Source: Massilia frigida
Lineage (GTDB): Bacteria > Pseudomonadota > Gammaproteobacteria > Burkholderiales > Burkholderiaceae_D
Assembly: GCF_011682175.1 (NCBI RefSeq)
Contig: NZ_WHJG01000030.1
Coordinates: forward strand, 32,722 to 96,721
Direction: 5' to 3'
Length of the DNA: 64,000 nt
Shown here piece by piece: positions 1 to 10,730 of this stretch. The first letter of the stretch is position 1. The number at the start of each line of letters is the position of its first letter. A model generated the notes under the pieces. It was not told the origin of the DNA and made no database searches. It saw only the letters and a list, made by a program, of their open reading frames with translations. Both the position numbers and the translations under genes were made by a program.

Positions 1-38
1 CCACCAGCACCACCGGCAGCACCAGCGGCGACGAATGA
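1..38 (+). CDS. 3' end of an upstream gene, possibly pcnB (partial)
   Basis: An open frame enters from the left edge and stops at the TGA at 36-38, overlapping the folK start as ATGA. Only about 11 codons (Thr/Ser/Gly-rich, ending GDE) are visible, so the sequence itself does not identify the protein. In many betaproteobacteria pcnB (poly(A) polymerase) directly precedes folK with a low-complexity C-terminus; that is the sole basis for the suggestion. The overlap implies translational coupling to folK. Confidence 0.4.
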   Translation, partial: TSTTGSTSGDE

Positions 39-508
39 TCGCGTACATCGGCATCGGCGCCAACCTGGGCGACGCGCGCGCCAACGTGGCCGACGCCCTG
101 GCGCGCCTGGCCGCGCTGGACGGCAGCCGCCTGCTGGCGCAATCGTCGGCCTGGCGCACCGCGCCGATTGACTCCTCGGGCGACGACTACATCAACGCGG
201 TGGCCTGCATCGACACCGCCATGAGCGCAGCGGACTTGCTGGCCACGCTACAGGCGATCGAACTGGCGCACGGGCGCGAACGGCCCTACCGCAACGCCCC
301 GCGCACCCTCGACCTCGACATCCTGCTGTACAACGATGAACGAATCGACACGGCCAGCCTGCAAGTGCCGCATCCGCGCATGCGCGAACGCGCGTTCGTA
401 CTGGCGCCGCTGCTGGAGATCGCCCCGCACATCGAGCTGCCCGGACATGGTCCGGCGCAGCGCTTCCTGCCCGCCGTCGCCGGCCAGGCCATCGCACGAC
501 TGGACTGA
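35..508 (+). CDS. folK: 2-amino-4-hydroxy-6-hydroxymethyldihydropteridine diphosphokinase
   Basis: HPPK transfers pyrophosphate from ATP to 6-hydroxymethyl-7,8-dihydropterin in cytoplasmic folate synthesis. The 157-residue protein has the usual family length. It opens with YIGIGANLGD and carries the signature region RPYRNAPRTLDLDILLY around residues 84-100, with the paired acidic residues that bind magnesium in this family. The ATG overlaps the stop of the preceding frame (ATGA), which supports this start. The next gene begins one base after the folK stop, so the two are probably co-transcribed. Confidence 0.95.
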   Translation: MIAYIGIGANLGDARANVADALARLAALDGSRLLAQSSAWRTAPIDSSGDDYINAVACIDTAMSAADLLATLQAIELAHGRERPYRNAPRTLDLDILLYNDERIDTASLQVPHPRMRERAFVLAPLLEIAPHIELPGHGPAQRFLPAVAGQAIARLD

Positions 509-509
509 C

Positions 510-857
510 ATGCAGATTCCCGTTTTCCTCCAGACCACCGGCCTGCTGATCCTGTCGAACGTATTCATGACAATCGCCTGGTACGGCCACCTGAAGAACA
601 TGTCGAGCAAGGCCTGGTGGTACGCGGCGCTGGTCAGCTGGGCCATCGCCCTGTTCGAATACCTGCTGCAAGTGCCGGCCAACCGCATCGGCCACACGCA
701 ATACAGCCTGGCGCAACTCAAGATCCTGCAGGAAGCCATCACCCTCACGGTGTTCGTGCCGTTCGCGATGTTCTACATGGGCGAGCCCTTCAAACTCGAC
801 TATGTCTGGGCCGGGCTGTGCCTGGTGGGCGCGGTCTACTTCATCTTCCGCAGCTGA
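510..857 (+). CDS. DUF486 family small membrane protein
   Basis: A 115-residue protein with about four hydrophobic helices, matching the DUF486 (DMT-superfamily-like) family, whose function is unknown. Recognisable parts are the N-terminal segment LLILSNVFMTIAWYGHLK, the central LFEYLLQVPANRIG and a C-terminal helix ending FIFRS. The ATG at 510 follows the folK stop by one base. A longer in-frame reading starting inside folK would add 58 Arg/Ser-rich residues and is an artefact. It sits between folK and panB without an obvious functional link to either. Confidence 0.85.
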   Translation: MQIPVFLQTTGLLILSNVFMTIAWYGHLKNMSSKAWWYAALVSWAIALFEYLLQVPANRIGHTQYSLAQLKILQEAITLTVFVPFAMFYMGEPFKLDYVWAGLCLVGAVYFIFRS

Positions 858-926
858 CCGGGCACGTTCCGGCGGTTCGCATTACACTATGCGCCGTTGC
901 GACCATTTTGATATCAAAGGACTATT

Positions 927-1787
927 ATGAGCGGTTATCTGCAGGGTAAGGACATGGCGGGCGGCGATACTCCGGCGCCTGTCAAACCGGTGGTGACGAA
1001 GGCGGTAACGATTCCTTCGCTGAACGCGATGCGTGCTTCGGGCGCCAAGATCACGATGCTGACCTGCTACGACGCCAGCTTTGCGACCTTGATGGACCGC
1101 TGCGGCGTGGAAGTGCTGCTGATCGGCGATTCGCTGGGCATGGTCTGCAATGGACATCAATCGACCTTGCCGGTCACGGTGGCCGAGATTGCGTACCACA
1201 CCGCCGCTGTCGCGCGCGGCAACAAGAGCGCGATGGTGCTGGCCGATATGCCGTTCGGCAGCTACGGCACGCCGGAAGCGGCGTTCAACAACGCGGTGCA
1301 GCTGATGCAGGCTGGCGCGCACATGGTCAAGATCGAGGGCGGCGCGTGGCTGGCCGAGACGATCCGCTTCCTGACCGACCGCGCGGTGCCGGTGTGCGCG
1401 CACCTGGGGCTCACGCCGCAATCGGTGCACCAGCTGGGTGGTTACAAGGTACAGGGCAAGACCATCGAAAGCGCGGCGCGGCTCAAGGCCGATGCGCTGG
1501 CGCTGGAAGCGGCCGGCGCGTCCATCGTACTGTTCGAGGCAATTCCAAGCGCGGTGGGCAAGGAATTGACCGAGGCGCTGAAGGTGCCGACCATCGGCAT
1601 CGGCGCGGGGCCGGATTGTTCGGGCCAGGTGCTGGTAATGCACGATATCCTGGGCGTTTTCCCGGGGCGCAAAGCGCGCTTCGTGAAGAACTTCATGGAA
1701 GGGCAGACCAGCATCGATGCCGCCGTGAGCGCGTACGTGAACGCGGTCAAGGATGGCAGTTTTCCGGCGCTGGAACACTGCTTCTAA
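927..1787 (+). CDS. panB: 3-methyl-2-oxobutanoate hydroxymethyltransferase (ketopantoate hydroxymethyltransferase)
   Basis: PanB uses 5,10-methylenetetrahydrofolate to hydroxymethylate alpha-ketoisovalerate, the first committed step of pantothenate synthesis. The 286-residue protein is a TIM barrel with typical motifs: [20 protein letters not shown] (Mg-binding Asp), MVKIEGG and the catalytic-Glu segment LFEAIP. About 25 N-terminal residues precede the usual family start. The Shine-Dalgarno AAAGGA at 917-922 lies five bases before this ATG and fixes the start. It follows folK, and folate one-carbon units are its co-substrate. Confidence 0.96.
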   Translation: MSGYLQGKDMAGGDTPAPVKPVVTKAVTIPSLNAMRASGAKITMLTCYDASFATLMDRCGVEVLLIGDSLGMVCNGHQSTLPVTVAEIAYHTAAVARGNKSAMVLADMPFGSYGTPEAAFNNAVQLMQAGAHMVKIEGGAWLAETIRFLTDRAVPVCAHLGLTPQSVHQLGGYKVQGKTIESAARLKADALALEAAGASIVLFEAIPSAVGKELTEALKVPTIGIGAGPDCSGQVLVMHDILGVFPGRKARFVKNFMEGQTSIDAAVSAYVNAVKDGSFPALEHCF

Positions 1788-1793
1788 GCCCTC

Positions 1794-1820
1794 GTCGTTC
1801 CTGCCATTGGCAGGAACGAC
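1794..1820. terminator. Perfect hairpin between convergent panB and the sigma-54 regulator
   Basis: A perfect 12-bp inverted repeat (GTCGTTCCTGCC / GGCAGGAACGAC) with a 3-base loop lies 7 bases after the panB stop. The genes on both sides converge here, so it probably ends transcription from both, although there is no long T-run. The arms resemble the terminal hairpin of the dispersed repeat at 28.8 kb, so it may be a minimal copy of that family. Confidence 0.6.
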
Positions 1821-1845
1821 TTCCCGCCTGCGCGCGAACGGCGGG

Positions 1846-3185
<1,340 letters not shown>

Positions 3186-3189
<4 letters not shown>

Positions 3190-5051
3190 GGCGAGCCTGG
3201 TAAAAGAAGTTCAAAGCAGCAGTTCCAGCCGGCCCGTTCGCCCAGCCTGACGCTGCCGCCGTGGGCCTCGACCAGGCGCCTGACGATCGCCAGGCCAAGG
3301 CCGGTACCGCCGGGACGGCGCGTGGTGAAGGGCTGGAACAGGTCTGCGGCCAGATCGGCGGGCACGCCCGGGCCGTTGTCGCACACGCGCAGCAGCACCT
3401 GGCCGTCAGCCTGCGCTTCGGCGGCGACCAGGATGCGCGGGTCGCTGCGGCCGCGTAGCATGGCCATGGCGTTGCCAATCAGGTTGCCGAGGATTTGCTC
3501 GCCGCGCATCGGGTCGATGTGCAGGCACAGGGCCTGGTCGACATCGACATCGATGGCTTGCGATGGATGGCCAGCGGCGACCCGCTGCACCAGTTCGGCC
3601 ACGGGCATGCGCTGGCGGTTCAGGCGCACTTCGCCGGAGTAACTGAGCAAATCCTGGATCAGATGGTCGGCGCGCTCGATCTGGGCGCGGATCTCGGCGC
3701 GCACCTCCGGCGGCGCCATCACCGCAGCCATGCTGATGATGTTGAGCGGGTTGCGCAGCTCGTGCGCCACCGTCGCCGCCAGGCCGCCCAGTTCCAGCAG
3801 GTGCGCTTGTTGCAGGCGCTCCTTTTCGTGCTCCGCATAGCGCAGCAACTGGTCCAGGCGCGCCGCCGCAGCCGCCAGCAGGGCGCCGAATACCTCGCCG
3901 ACGCGGGTCACGCTGGGGGTCGCGCCTTCCCATTCCATCAGGTCACTGCGCCAGTGCGGCGCCTCGCCGTCCTTGCCGGCGGCGAGATAGCAATGCACGC
4001 CCGGCTTGCCCGCGCCGTCGCCGGCCGGCCTGGCGTCGCCCAGCACCACCCGCATCGGCTGGCGCAGGTGCGCACCCAGCGTGGACGCGGCGATGCGTTC
4101 CAGCTCGGGCCAGCTGCTGGCGGCGTCGAGCCGCAGGCGCCAGTCAGCCAGCACGCCCGCTTCCAGATGCGCGCCGGGGAATACCAGCCGCTCCATGGCA
4201 CGGCGCGATGGGCCTTCCAGCACCAGCATCACGCCCAGCATGGCGGTGCCGAGCAGCCATAGCTGCCACAGTGGCATGGCGGCCAGCGGCGCGAAGCCGG
4301 TGCGCGCGGCCACGCTGAGCAGCAGGCTGGCCAGGGCTACCGCGATAGCCATCAGGACCAGCCACGCCAGCAGGCGATTGGCCCACAGGTTCACCACCAT
4401 CAGGTCGTAGCGCAGGATGCCGAACACCAGCAGCAGCGCGTAGCCCGGCAGCAGGATCACGCTGTACGGGAAGATGTCGATCCCGAGCGAGGCGTTGAGG
4501 AACATGAGCGAGGCGCCCGATCCCCACACGCCGGCAAACCAGATCGCCAGGATCTTGCCGCGCTGTCTGGGTGCGGCGGCCGGCCATGCGGCCAGCAGCA
4601 GCAGGTAGGCCCAGACGCTGATCGAGCTGACGATAATGCCGGGTATCGAGCCCCATACCGGGAAAAAGTAGTAGCGCCGGAAGCCGAGCCAGGGCGCCAG
4701 CGTGCCCATGTCGAGTAGTTGTATCAGCACGAGGGTCACGATGCCGAGCAGGTAGACCGCCAGCAGCTGGCGCGGGCGCTCGCGCCGCAGGAAGCGGAAC
4801 ACGAAGTGCAGGAAGAACACCGCGTTGATCGGGCCGCAGTTGACCAGCCGTTTGCCCAGCGCGGCTACCGCATCGCCGCCCAGGTGCATGCCCAGCTGCC
4901 CCAGCGCCCAGCAGCCGATGCCGACGCAAAACAGCGCCAGCGGCTTGATGCCGCTCTGGTGCGGCGCCTTGGCCCACAGCCAGGCCGCCAGTCCCAGGCT
5001 GATGCAGCCCTGGATCACCAGGGAGAAATAGTAAACGCGGTAGATGTCCAT
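3186..5051 (-). CDS. Membrane sensor histidine kinase partner of the sigma-54 regulator
   Basis: A 621-residue kinase. The first roughly 290 residues hold about eight hydrophobic helices with no large periplasmic loop (7TMR-like sensor). A GAF-like linker follows, then HisKA with VAHELRNPLN (H430) and an HATPase domain with the N-box NLIGNAM, DNGPGVP and GGTGLGLAIV. The ATG at 5051 is preferred over a TTG seven codons upstream. The stop overlaps the response-regulator start by four bases, so the pair is one operon. The input signal cannot be read from the sequence. Confidence 0.88.
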
Positions 5052-5246
5052 GCGGGCGCGGGTGTAAGCCAACTTGATAGTTGCAACAGGCTAACTATAT
5101 AGCAAGTTGACACCCAGCGCGTATTCGCTGGTAATTTTCTCTTTAAAAACAGCAGCTTAGAATCGCGGCGCGGGTGGCACACGGCTTGCGTATTGATGAG
5201 TAGGACGGCGCAGGCCGGGACGGCTCAGCAAAGGCATCGACGCATC

Positions 5247-5846
5247 ATGAATACACTGCATTTCCCCGACATCAACGCACTGATGCCACCCAAAATCATC
5301 TGGATGCGGGTCAACCGCGTGCTGGCGTGGGCCTTGATCGTCTCGCCGCTGGCGCAATGGGCGCTCGGAATGGCGTTCATGCGCGGGCTGGCGCTCGACT
5401 TCGTGATTCTGCTGGCACATGCGGCCATGTCGCTGGCCTTGTTCGGCATTCCCAAAACGCCGGGGCGCCGTTTCAGCGTGGCGATGCATGTCATCGGCTG
5501 GCGACCGGCGGACCTGAGCCCGCGCAACCGGTTTTTGTTGAGCGGGTACCGGGTCGGACTGACACTGCTGGTGTTGGCGCTGGTGCCGGAGGTGATAGCG
5601 GCGCTGAGCCCCAGCCCCGTTCCCACCAATGTCGCTTACGTGCGATTGCTCTGGTTTCCGGCCACGGCGCTGCTCGTGATCGCCTTTTGGGCGCTCCTGC
5701 GCCTGCCGATCACACTGTTCCAGCACCTCCATCCGTCCATCTTCCAGGCGTTGCGGCGCTGGGGCATGCGCGAGAACGCGGGCAGCGTGGCTACCACGAT
5801 GGCCGCCGTCTTTTTCGTCCTGTCCTTCATCAACCTGATCAGGTAG
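5247..5846 (+). CDS. Integral membrane protein of unknown function
   Basis: A 199-residue hydrophobic protein with about five predicted helices (near residues 25-42, 47-65, 102-120, 130-150 and 180-197) and basic loops such as KTPGRRFS. No family is recognised. The ATG at 5247 lies 18 codons into a longer open frame; no strong ribosome site decides between them. The next gene, a desaturase, starts eight bases after its stop, so the two are likely one transcript. The region 5052-5246 separates it from the divergent kinase and should hold both promoters. Confidence 0.6.
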   Translation: MNTLHFPDINALMPPKIIWMRVNRVLAWALIVSPLAQWALGMAFMRGLALDFVILLAHAAMSLALFGIPKTPGRRFSVAMHVIGWRPADLSPRNRFLLSGYRVGLTLLVLALVPEVIAALSPSPVPTNVAYVRLLWFPATALLVIAFWALLRLPITLFQHLHPSIFQALRRWGMRENAGSVATTMAAVFFVLSFINLIR

Positions 5847-5854
5847 TCGCCATC

Positions 5855-6709
5855 ATGTTTGCCTTCACAGCAGCACCAAGCCACTTCGTTTTCCCGTCAC
5901 TGACGCGGCGTAATGCCGGCATGCCGCAACTGGGCACGCTCGATGGCGACCTGCTGGCGGTCGCCACGTGGCAGCGCATTGCCCTCGCCGCCCTGCCCGC
6001 GCTGACGCTAGCTTCCTTTGCCGCGCTGTACGCGCACGGGTCTTATCTGGCGCTGCCGGTGGTGATGCTGATGCACTTCGTGGTCACGGTGGCCTACATG
6101 CACGACGTGGCGCACGGCTCGGCGGGCCTCGATGCCCGCGCCACGCACTGGGTGCTGTTCATCGTCAGCGTGCTGGTGCTGCAAAGCGGGCATGCGTTCC
6201 GCTACTCGCACCTGCACCACCACGCCCACTGCCTGGAAGATGACGATCTGGAAGGCGCCCCGGCGCGCGGCGGCCTGCTTGCTGCGCTGCTGTGCGGTCC
6301 ACTGTATCTGCCACGCCTGTGGCGCGAAGCGTTCCGCAAAATCCGCCCGGCGCGCGACCGGCGCTGGATGATCGCCGAACTGGCCACCGCGCTGGCGCTG
6401 GCGCTGCTGGCCTTGTGGCTGACACACTGGAGCAGCGGCCCGCTGGTCTACGCCGCCATGGCCTGGATCGGCGGCTGGTTGTATCCGCTGGCGACGGCTT
6501 ACCTGCCGCACTACAAACCGGGCAGCAAGCCGCTCGAACAGGCCCGCACCATGCGCGGCGCCATCGTGCCGGCGCTGTTCTTGAACCTGACCTACCACCT
6601 TGAGCATCACCTGTATCCACAAGTGCCGACCATGAACCTGCGGCGCCTGTCGCGCCGGCTCGACCCGCACTTCAAGGCGCGCGGACTGCGGCCTACCCAG
6701 GTGTATTGA
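5855..6709 (+). CDS. Membrane fatty-acid desaturase / hydroxylase family
   Basis: A 284-residue membrane di-iron enzyme. The three histidine boxes are present: HDVAH (83-87), HLHHH (119-123) and HLEHH near residue 255, with hydrophobic helices between them. The box pattern fits Pfam FA_desaturase, which covers acyl-lipid desaturases and carotenoid ketolases/hydroxylases; the substrate cannot be decided here. The start at 5855 gives the usual family length; the much longer in-frame extension runs through the preceding gene. A desaturase would affect membrane fluidity, but no regulator is adjacent. Confidence 0.8.
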   Translation: MFAFTAAPSHFVFPSLTRRNAGMPQLGTLDGDLLAVATWQRIALAALPALTLASFAALYAHGSYLALPVVMLMHFVVTVAYMHDVAHGSAGLDARATHWVLFIVSVLVLQSGHAFRYSHLHHHAHCLEDDDLEGAPARGGLLAALLCGPLYLPRLWREAFRKIRPARDRRWMIAELATALALALLALWLTHWSSGPLVYAAMAWIGGWLYPLATAYLPHYKPGSKPLEQARTMRGAIVPALFLNLTYHLEHHLYPQVPTMNLRRLSRRLDPHFKARGLRPTQVY

Positions 6710-6777
6710 GCCACACAAGGCAGGTATAGTGTGTTTTCCATGCAGGTGGCGCATGGACTTTAGTGAAAGATAAAACA

Positions 6778-7110
6778 ATGAGTCATGCGGACGAACGTTG
6801 GTTGGATATTTCGGTCAAAGCCAAGGTGGCCCTGCTAGCCCCGCCCATGGGCCGATCCTCGCCCATCCAAACCGGCTATCGCCCGAACCATCAACTCCCG
6901 AGCGGGGATTTTTGCATGGGGATTTTCACGTCAATGGAAGGCGGGCAGATTGCTCCCGGCGAGTCGGCACCCGTCGAGATCCTGTTCATGGTGGTTGAAC
7001 CGTTGCGCGGCTTTTTTGAAGCCGGCTACGTGTGGAATATTTACGAGGGGTCGCGCAAGGTGGGATCAGGCGAGATCCTGGCGGTCACTGAAGTAAGGCA
7101 AAGCCGTTAA
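6778..7110 (+). CDS. Small EF-Tu C-terminal-domain-like protein
   Basis: A 110-residue protein resembling domain 3 of elongation factor Tu. It has GYRPNH, the MEGGQIAPGES turn and a terminal strand VGSGEILAVTEV, in the order found in small stand-alone EF-Tu-like proteins of unknown role. No GTPase domain is present. The ATG at 6778 has a purine-rich GTGAAAGA eight bases upstream; a GTG at 6763 is an in-frame alternative. Its TAA overlaps the stop of the convergent phosphatase gene (shared TTAA at 7107-7110). Confidence 0.6.
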   Translation: MSHADERWLDISVKAKVALLAPPMGRSSPIQTGYRPNHQLPSGDFCMGIFTSMEGGQIAPGESAPVEILFMVVEPLRGFFEAGYVWNIYEGSRKVGSGEILAVTEVRQSR

Positions 7111-7793
7111 TCAGGCGCTGAGCCGGCCGTTGCCGGCGCGATCAACAATGCCGCCAGCATCGCCGATACCGATTCAAACTCGTCGACCGGGCCATGCGCG
7201 CGCAATACCTCGACCGGCGCATATCCCCACGCCACGGCGCCGAACGCCACGCCCGCCTTGGCCGATGCCTCGGCATCGGTGCCCTGGTCGCCCACGTACA
7301 GCGCTTCGCCTGCGCCAACCCGGCTTTGCTTGACCACCTTGCGGATGCGCGAAGCCTTGCCGAACACCGACATGCCGCACTCGAAGTGGCTGAACAGGCT
7401 ACTCAGCCCAGGCCCCAGCACGCGCCGCACGTTCTGCTCCGAGTTGGACGATACCACCGCCAGCACCACGCCGGCGTCAAACAGCGCCAGCAAGGCGTCG
7501 GCCACGCCGTCGAACAGGGCGATGCTGGCCGCGTTCTCGCTCATCATGCCGATGAAGCTTTTCGACACCACCGGCATCTTCCAGGCCGGCATGCCGATGT
7601 AGCGCATGATCTCGCGCGTGCCCATGGAGCGCAACTGCGCGGCCTGGTCACCTTCGACGCGCCTGAGGCCGTGCTTGTCCGCCAGCCCGTTGTACACGCT
7701 CTGGAAGAAGGGGAACGAGTCGGCCAGGGTACCGTCGAAGTCGAAAATGACCAGCTGGTACTTCAGGCGCGGCGCTACTGTGCGGTCATCCAA
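7107..7793 (-). CDS. HAD-family hydrolase (phosphoglycolate-phosphatase-like)
   Basis: A 228-residue haloacid-dehalogenase phosphatase. Motif I FDFDGTLADS, motif II VVSSNS, the motif III lysine in VFGKASRI and motif IV YVGDQGTDAEAS are all visible, with an alpha-helical cap after motif I. No ATG fits: upstream in-frame codons lie inside the preceding aldehyde dehydrogenase gene. The probable start is a TTG at 7793 that overlaps that gene's stop (TTGGATGA), implying translational coupling. The substrate is unknown; its place at the end of the putrescine operon suggests housekeeping of a phosphorylated by-product, which is inference. Confidence 0.8.
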   Translation of the reverse strand: MDDRTVAPRLKYQLVIFDFDGTLADSFPFFQSVYNGLADKHGLRRVEGDQAAQLRSMGTREIMRYIGMPAWKMPVVSKSFIGMMSENAASIALFDGVADALLALFDAGVVLAVVSSNSEQNVRRVLGPGLSSLFSHFECGMSVFGKASRIRKVVKQSRVGAGEALYVGDQGTDAEASAKAGVAFGAVAWGYAPVEVLRAHGPVDEFESVSAMLAALLIAPATAGSAPD

Positions 7794-9273
7794 TCTGGAT
7801 CCATGTGGTTTTGAGTTCCGTGTACTTGTCGAAGGCGTGCAGCGATTTATCGCGCCCGTTGCCCGACTGCTTGACGCCGCCGAACGGCACCGTGATGTCG
7901 TCGCCATCGTACTGGTTCACGTGCACGGTGCCGGCGCGCAGGGCACGCGCAGTCTTGATAGCGCGGCTCAAATTGGCCGTCCACACCGCCGCCTGCAAGC
8001 CGTACTGGGTCGAATTGGCCTGGCGCACGGCATCGTCGATGTCGGTAAAACTGAGCACCGACAGCACCGGCCCGAATATCTCTTCGCGCGCGATGCTCAT
8101 GCTGCCGTCCACCTGGTCGAACAGGGTCGGCGCCACATAAAAGCCGCCGCTGTCGGTGCGCGCGGCATCCCCGCCCGCCAGCAGCCTGGCGCCGGCCTGC
8201 TTGCCCTGCTCGATGTAGCCCATCACGGTTTTCATCTGGGCCGCATCGACGATGGCGCCCATGATGGTGGCCTCGTCGAGCGGGTCGCCCGGCGCGAAAT
8301 CGGGCACCAGCGCCAGCGCTTTTTCGAGAAACGCATCCTTGATCGAGGCTTCCACGAACAGGCGCGAAGGCGCATTGCAGCTTTCGCCCTGGTTGAAGTA
8401 GATCGACCCGATGGCCGCGCTCACCGCCGCATCGAGATCCGGACAGTCGGCACAGACGATGTTGGCCGACTTTCCGCCCAATTCGGTCCAGGCGCGCTTG
8501 AGGTTCGATTGCCCGGCCATCTGCAATATCTGCTTGCCGACCTTGGTGGAACCGGTAAAGCCGATGCAATCGACATCCATGTGCAGCGCCAGCGCCGCCC
8601 CGGCTTCATGGCCGTAGCCGGGAACGACGTTGAACACGCCCGCCGGCAGCCCGGCTTCGAGCGCGATCTCGGCCAGTCGCAGCGCCGTCAGGGGCGATTT
8701 TTCCGACGGTTTCAGGATCACGCTGTTGCCGGCGGCGAGCGCCGGGGCGATCTTCCAGGCCGCCATGATCATCGGGTAGTTCCACGGCACGATGGCGGCC
8801 ACCACGCCGACCGGCTCGCGCGTGATCAGGGCCAGGCTGTTCTCGCCCGTGGGCGCGATCTGGTCGTAGATCTTGTCGATCGCCTCGCCATACCAGCGGA
8901 TGCAGTTGGCCGCCGCCGGCACGTCCACGCTCTGGCTGTACTTGATCGGCTTGCCCATGTCGAGCGTCTCCAGCAAGGCCAGCTCCCCGGCATGCGCCTG
9001 GATCAGGTCCGCGAACTTGATCAGGACGCGCTTCCTCGCCGCCGGCGCCTGGCCGGCCCAGCGCCGGTCGTCGAAGGCCGCGCGTGCCGCCACCACGGCC
9101 GCGTCGACGTCAAGCCCGTCGCAGCGCGCGACAAGGCCCAGCTGGCGGCCATCGATCGGCGAGAGGTTGTCGAACCGCTGTTCCGAGCGCGCCCAGACGC
9201 GCTCGCCGCCGATGAATGCGCGTCCGTCGATGCTCAAGGCTACCGCCCGTTCGTGCCATTGCGTGTTTCCCAT
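7786..9273 (-). CDS. puuC: Aldehyde dehydrogenase, PuuC-like (gamma-glutamyl-gamma-aminobutyraldehyde / aminobutyraldehyde)
   Basis: A 495-residue NAD(P)-dependent aldehyde dehydrogenase. It has the cofactor-region WNYPMIMAAWKIAPALAAG, the catalytic Glu in TELGGKSANIV and the catalytic Cys in NQGESCNAPSR. It should oxidise the aldehyde made from putrescine or gamma-glutamylputrescine to the acid that PuuD or GabD handles. PuuC-type assignment rests on sequence resemblance plus its place in the putrescine cluster. It starts 10 bases after the DUF3138-like gene and overlaps the HAD gene downstream. Confidence 0.85.
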   Translation of the reverse strand: MGNTQWHERAVALSIDGRAFIGGERVWARSEQRFDNLSPIDGRQLGLVARCDGLDVDAAVVAARAAFDDRRWAGQAPAARKRVLIKFADLIQAHAGELALLETLDMGKPIKYSQSVDVPAAANCIRWYGEAIDKIYDQIAPTGENSLALITREPVGVVAAIVPWNYPMIMAAWKIAPALAAGNSVILKPSEKSPLTALRLAEIALEAGLPAGVFNVVPGYGHEAGAALALHMDVDCIGFTGSTKVGKQILQMAGQSNLKRAWTELGGKSANIVCADCPDLDAAVSAAIGSIYFNQGESCNAPSRLFVEASIKDAFLEKALALVPDFAPGDPLDEATIMGAIVDAAQMKTVMGYIEQGKQAGARLLAGGDAARTDSGGFYVAPTLFDQVDGSMSIAREEIFGPVLSVLSFTDIDDAVRQANSTQYGLQAAVWTANLSRAIKTARALRAGTVHVNQYDGDDITVPFGGVKQSGNGRDKSLHAFDKYTELKTTWIQIG

Positions 9274-9283
9274 GCCGTGCTCC

Positions 9284-10654
9284 CTAAAAACTGACTACTG
9301 TCGATACGCCGATAACATGATTGTCGCGGCGGTACTGTCCGTCAAATGTCTTGAACACCCTGGCCGTGGCGTAGTCGTAGCGGTATTCGCCCTTCACGCT
9401 CACGCCCGGCACAAGCAGGTACTGCGTGCCCACCGAAAGCGTGCCGCGATTGGCGCCGCGGGTAGGGTCGATGACCAGCCATTGCCCGCCGCGCAAGACC
9501 ATGCCGGAACCGAAGCCGTTGCGCCCGTCCGGACAATTCGCCGCGAATCCGGCCAGGTCCTTGCAGCCGGGCGCCAGGGTCGCTCCGAACACACCGCCAC
9601 CGCCGGTGCCGTTGAAGATGTAGTCGAGGCGGGCGATGGCTTCGAGGCGCGGCATGATCTTGTACGACACCAGCGACGACAGGCCGTACCAGCGCTGGCG
9701 CGCCGCGCCATAGAGGTTGGCGGCCGTGGCTTGCTGGCCCCCGTAGCTTAACTGACCCTGGATATTCCAGTCGCCACGCGTGTAAAAGCCGTCCACTTCC
9801 ATCAGGTCGACCCGCCCGACAGCACTGTCATCGTCGAAACCGGCATGGGTGCCCGACAGGCCGAAGCCTGAAAATTCTCCCCTGGCGTAGTCGACGCGGT
9901 AAAACACACCCGGGGTTCGTTCGCCGCCGTCATCGACACGGGCGCGGTTCATATTGCCGATCATGATTTTACTGTCCCACTTGCCGCGCACCAGCTGCAG
10001 GCCCGCGCCGGTGTAGAAATTGGCCGCTGAAAAATCGAACAGCAGGTTGTGGGTGAGGAGCTTGTTCTGGGTCGACGGGATGTACTCGTAGCCGCTCCAG
10101 TCGGGTATCTGGCCGAGTAACAGGCGCGTCGACTGGTCGCCCAGCGGAATCGAGGCCGACGCCTCGTGTACCAGGTTGCCGAAGTTGTAGCCGGAGGCTA
10201 TACCCTTGCTGGGCATGAGCGAGATTCTCAGCCTGGTGCCGCCTTCGAGCTCCTTGTCGAGGTTGAACATGCCGCTGCCGAAGGTGGTATTGTCGTAGCC
10301 GAAGCTCTCGCCGGAACCGTTGATCGAACTGTTATTGTTCAGGAAGACAAAGCTGGAGGTGCCGGCGTTGCGGTTGCGGATATAGCTCGGGTCGATGTAG
10401 CCGGAGATCTTCAGGCCCTTCAAGCCGCTGGCTTCGGCGGCATCGTCGGCAGCGTCAGTCTTGACGCGCAGGCGCGCCAGCTCGGCCGAGTCGTCCGGCT
10501 TCGACTGGCCGGCCTTGTCGATCAGCGCTTCGAGCTTGCGCACATGCGCCTTGAGGGCGTCCAGTTCAGCCTTGAGTTCCTGGGTGGTCTGGGCTTGCGC
10601 GATGACGGGACAAGCTGCGGCAAAGGCGATGACGGCGTTGCGGTACTCGTTCAT
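9284..10654 (-). CDS. Outer-membrane beta-barrel protein resembling DUF3138
   Basis: A 456-residue exported protein. It begins with a short signal peptide ending VIAQAQ, then a coiled-coil segment (about 23-75, heptad-like LKAELDALKAHVRKLEALID) as in trimeric porins. The rest is rich in alternating beta-strands and ends in Phe (STVVSF), the outer-membrane insertion signature. It resembles the uncharacterised DUF3138 family of Burkholderiales; that match is from memory. It lies between potI (76 bp) and puuC (10 bp), so it is probably co-expressed with polyamine uptake and may be its outer-membrane channel (inference). Confidence 0.7.
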   Translation of the reverse strand: MNEYRNAVIAFAAACPVIAQAQTTQELKAELDALKAHVRKLEALIDKAGQSKPDDSAELARLRVKTDAADDAAEASGLKGLKISGYIDPSYIRNRNAGTSSFVFLNNNSSINGSGESFGYDNTTFGSGMFNLDKELEGGTRLRISLMPSKGIASGYNFGNLVHEASASIPLGDQSTRLLLGQIPDWSGYEYIPSTQNKLLTHNLLFDFSAANFYTGAGLQLVRGKWDSKIMIGNMNRARVDDGGERTPGVFYRVDYARGEFSGFGLSGTHAGFDDDSAVGRVDLMEVDGFYTRGDWNIQGQLSYGGQQATAANLYGAARQRWYGLSSLVSYKIMPRLEAIARLDYIFNGTGGGGVFGATLAPGCKDLAGFAANCPDGRNGFGSGMVLRGGQWLVIDPTRGANRGTLSVGTQYLLVPGVSVKGEYRYDYATARVFKTFDGQYRRDNHVIGVSTVVSF

Positions 10655-10730
10655 GGTTCACTCCTCGGGCCAACGGTGAGGGCGGCGGGCACGCCGTGCC
10701 CACCACCGTAAACAGCGGCCGAAGAGCGTG

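Noticed and set aside
5114..5131. CCAGCG/CGCTGG hairpin followed by T-rich sequence as a terminator
   Set aside because: No plus-strand gene precedes it and it sits in a divergent promoter region; a 6-bp stem is not enough.
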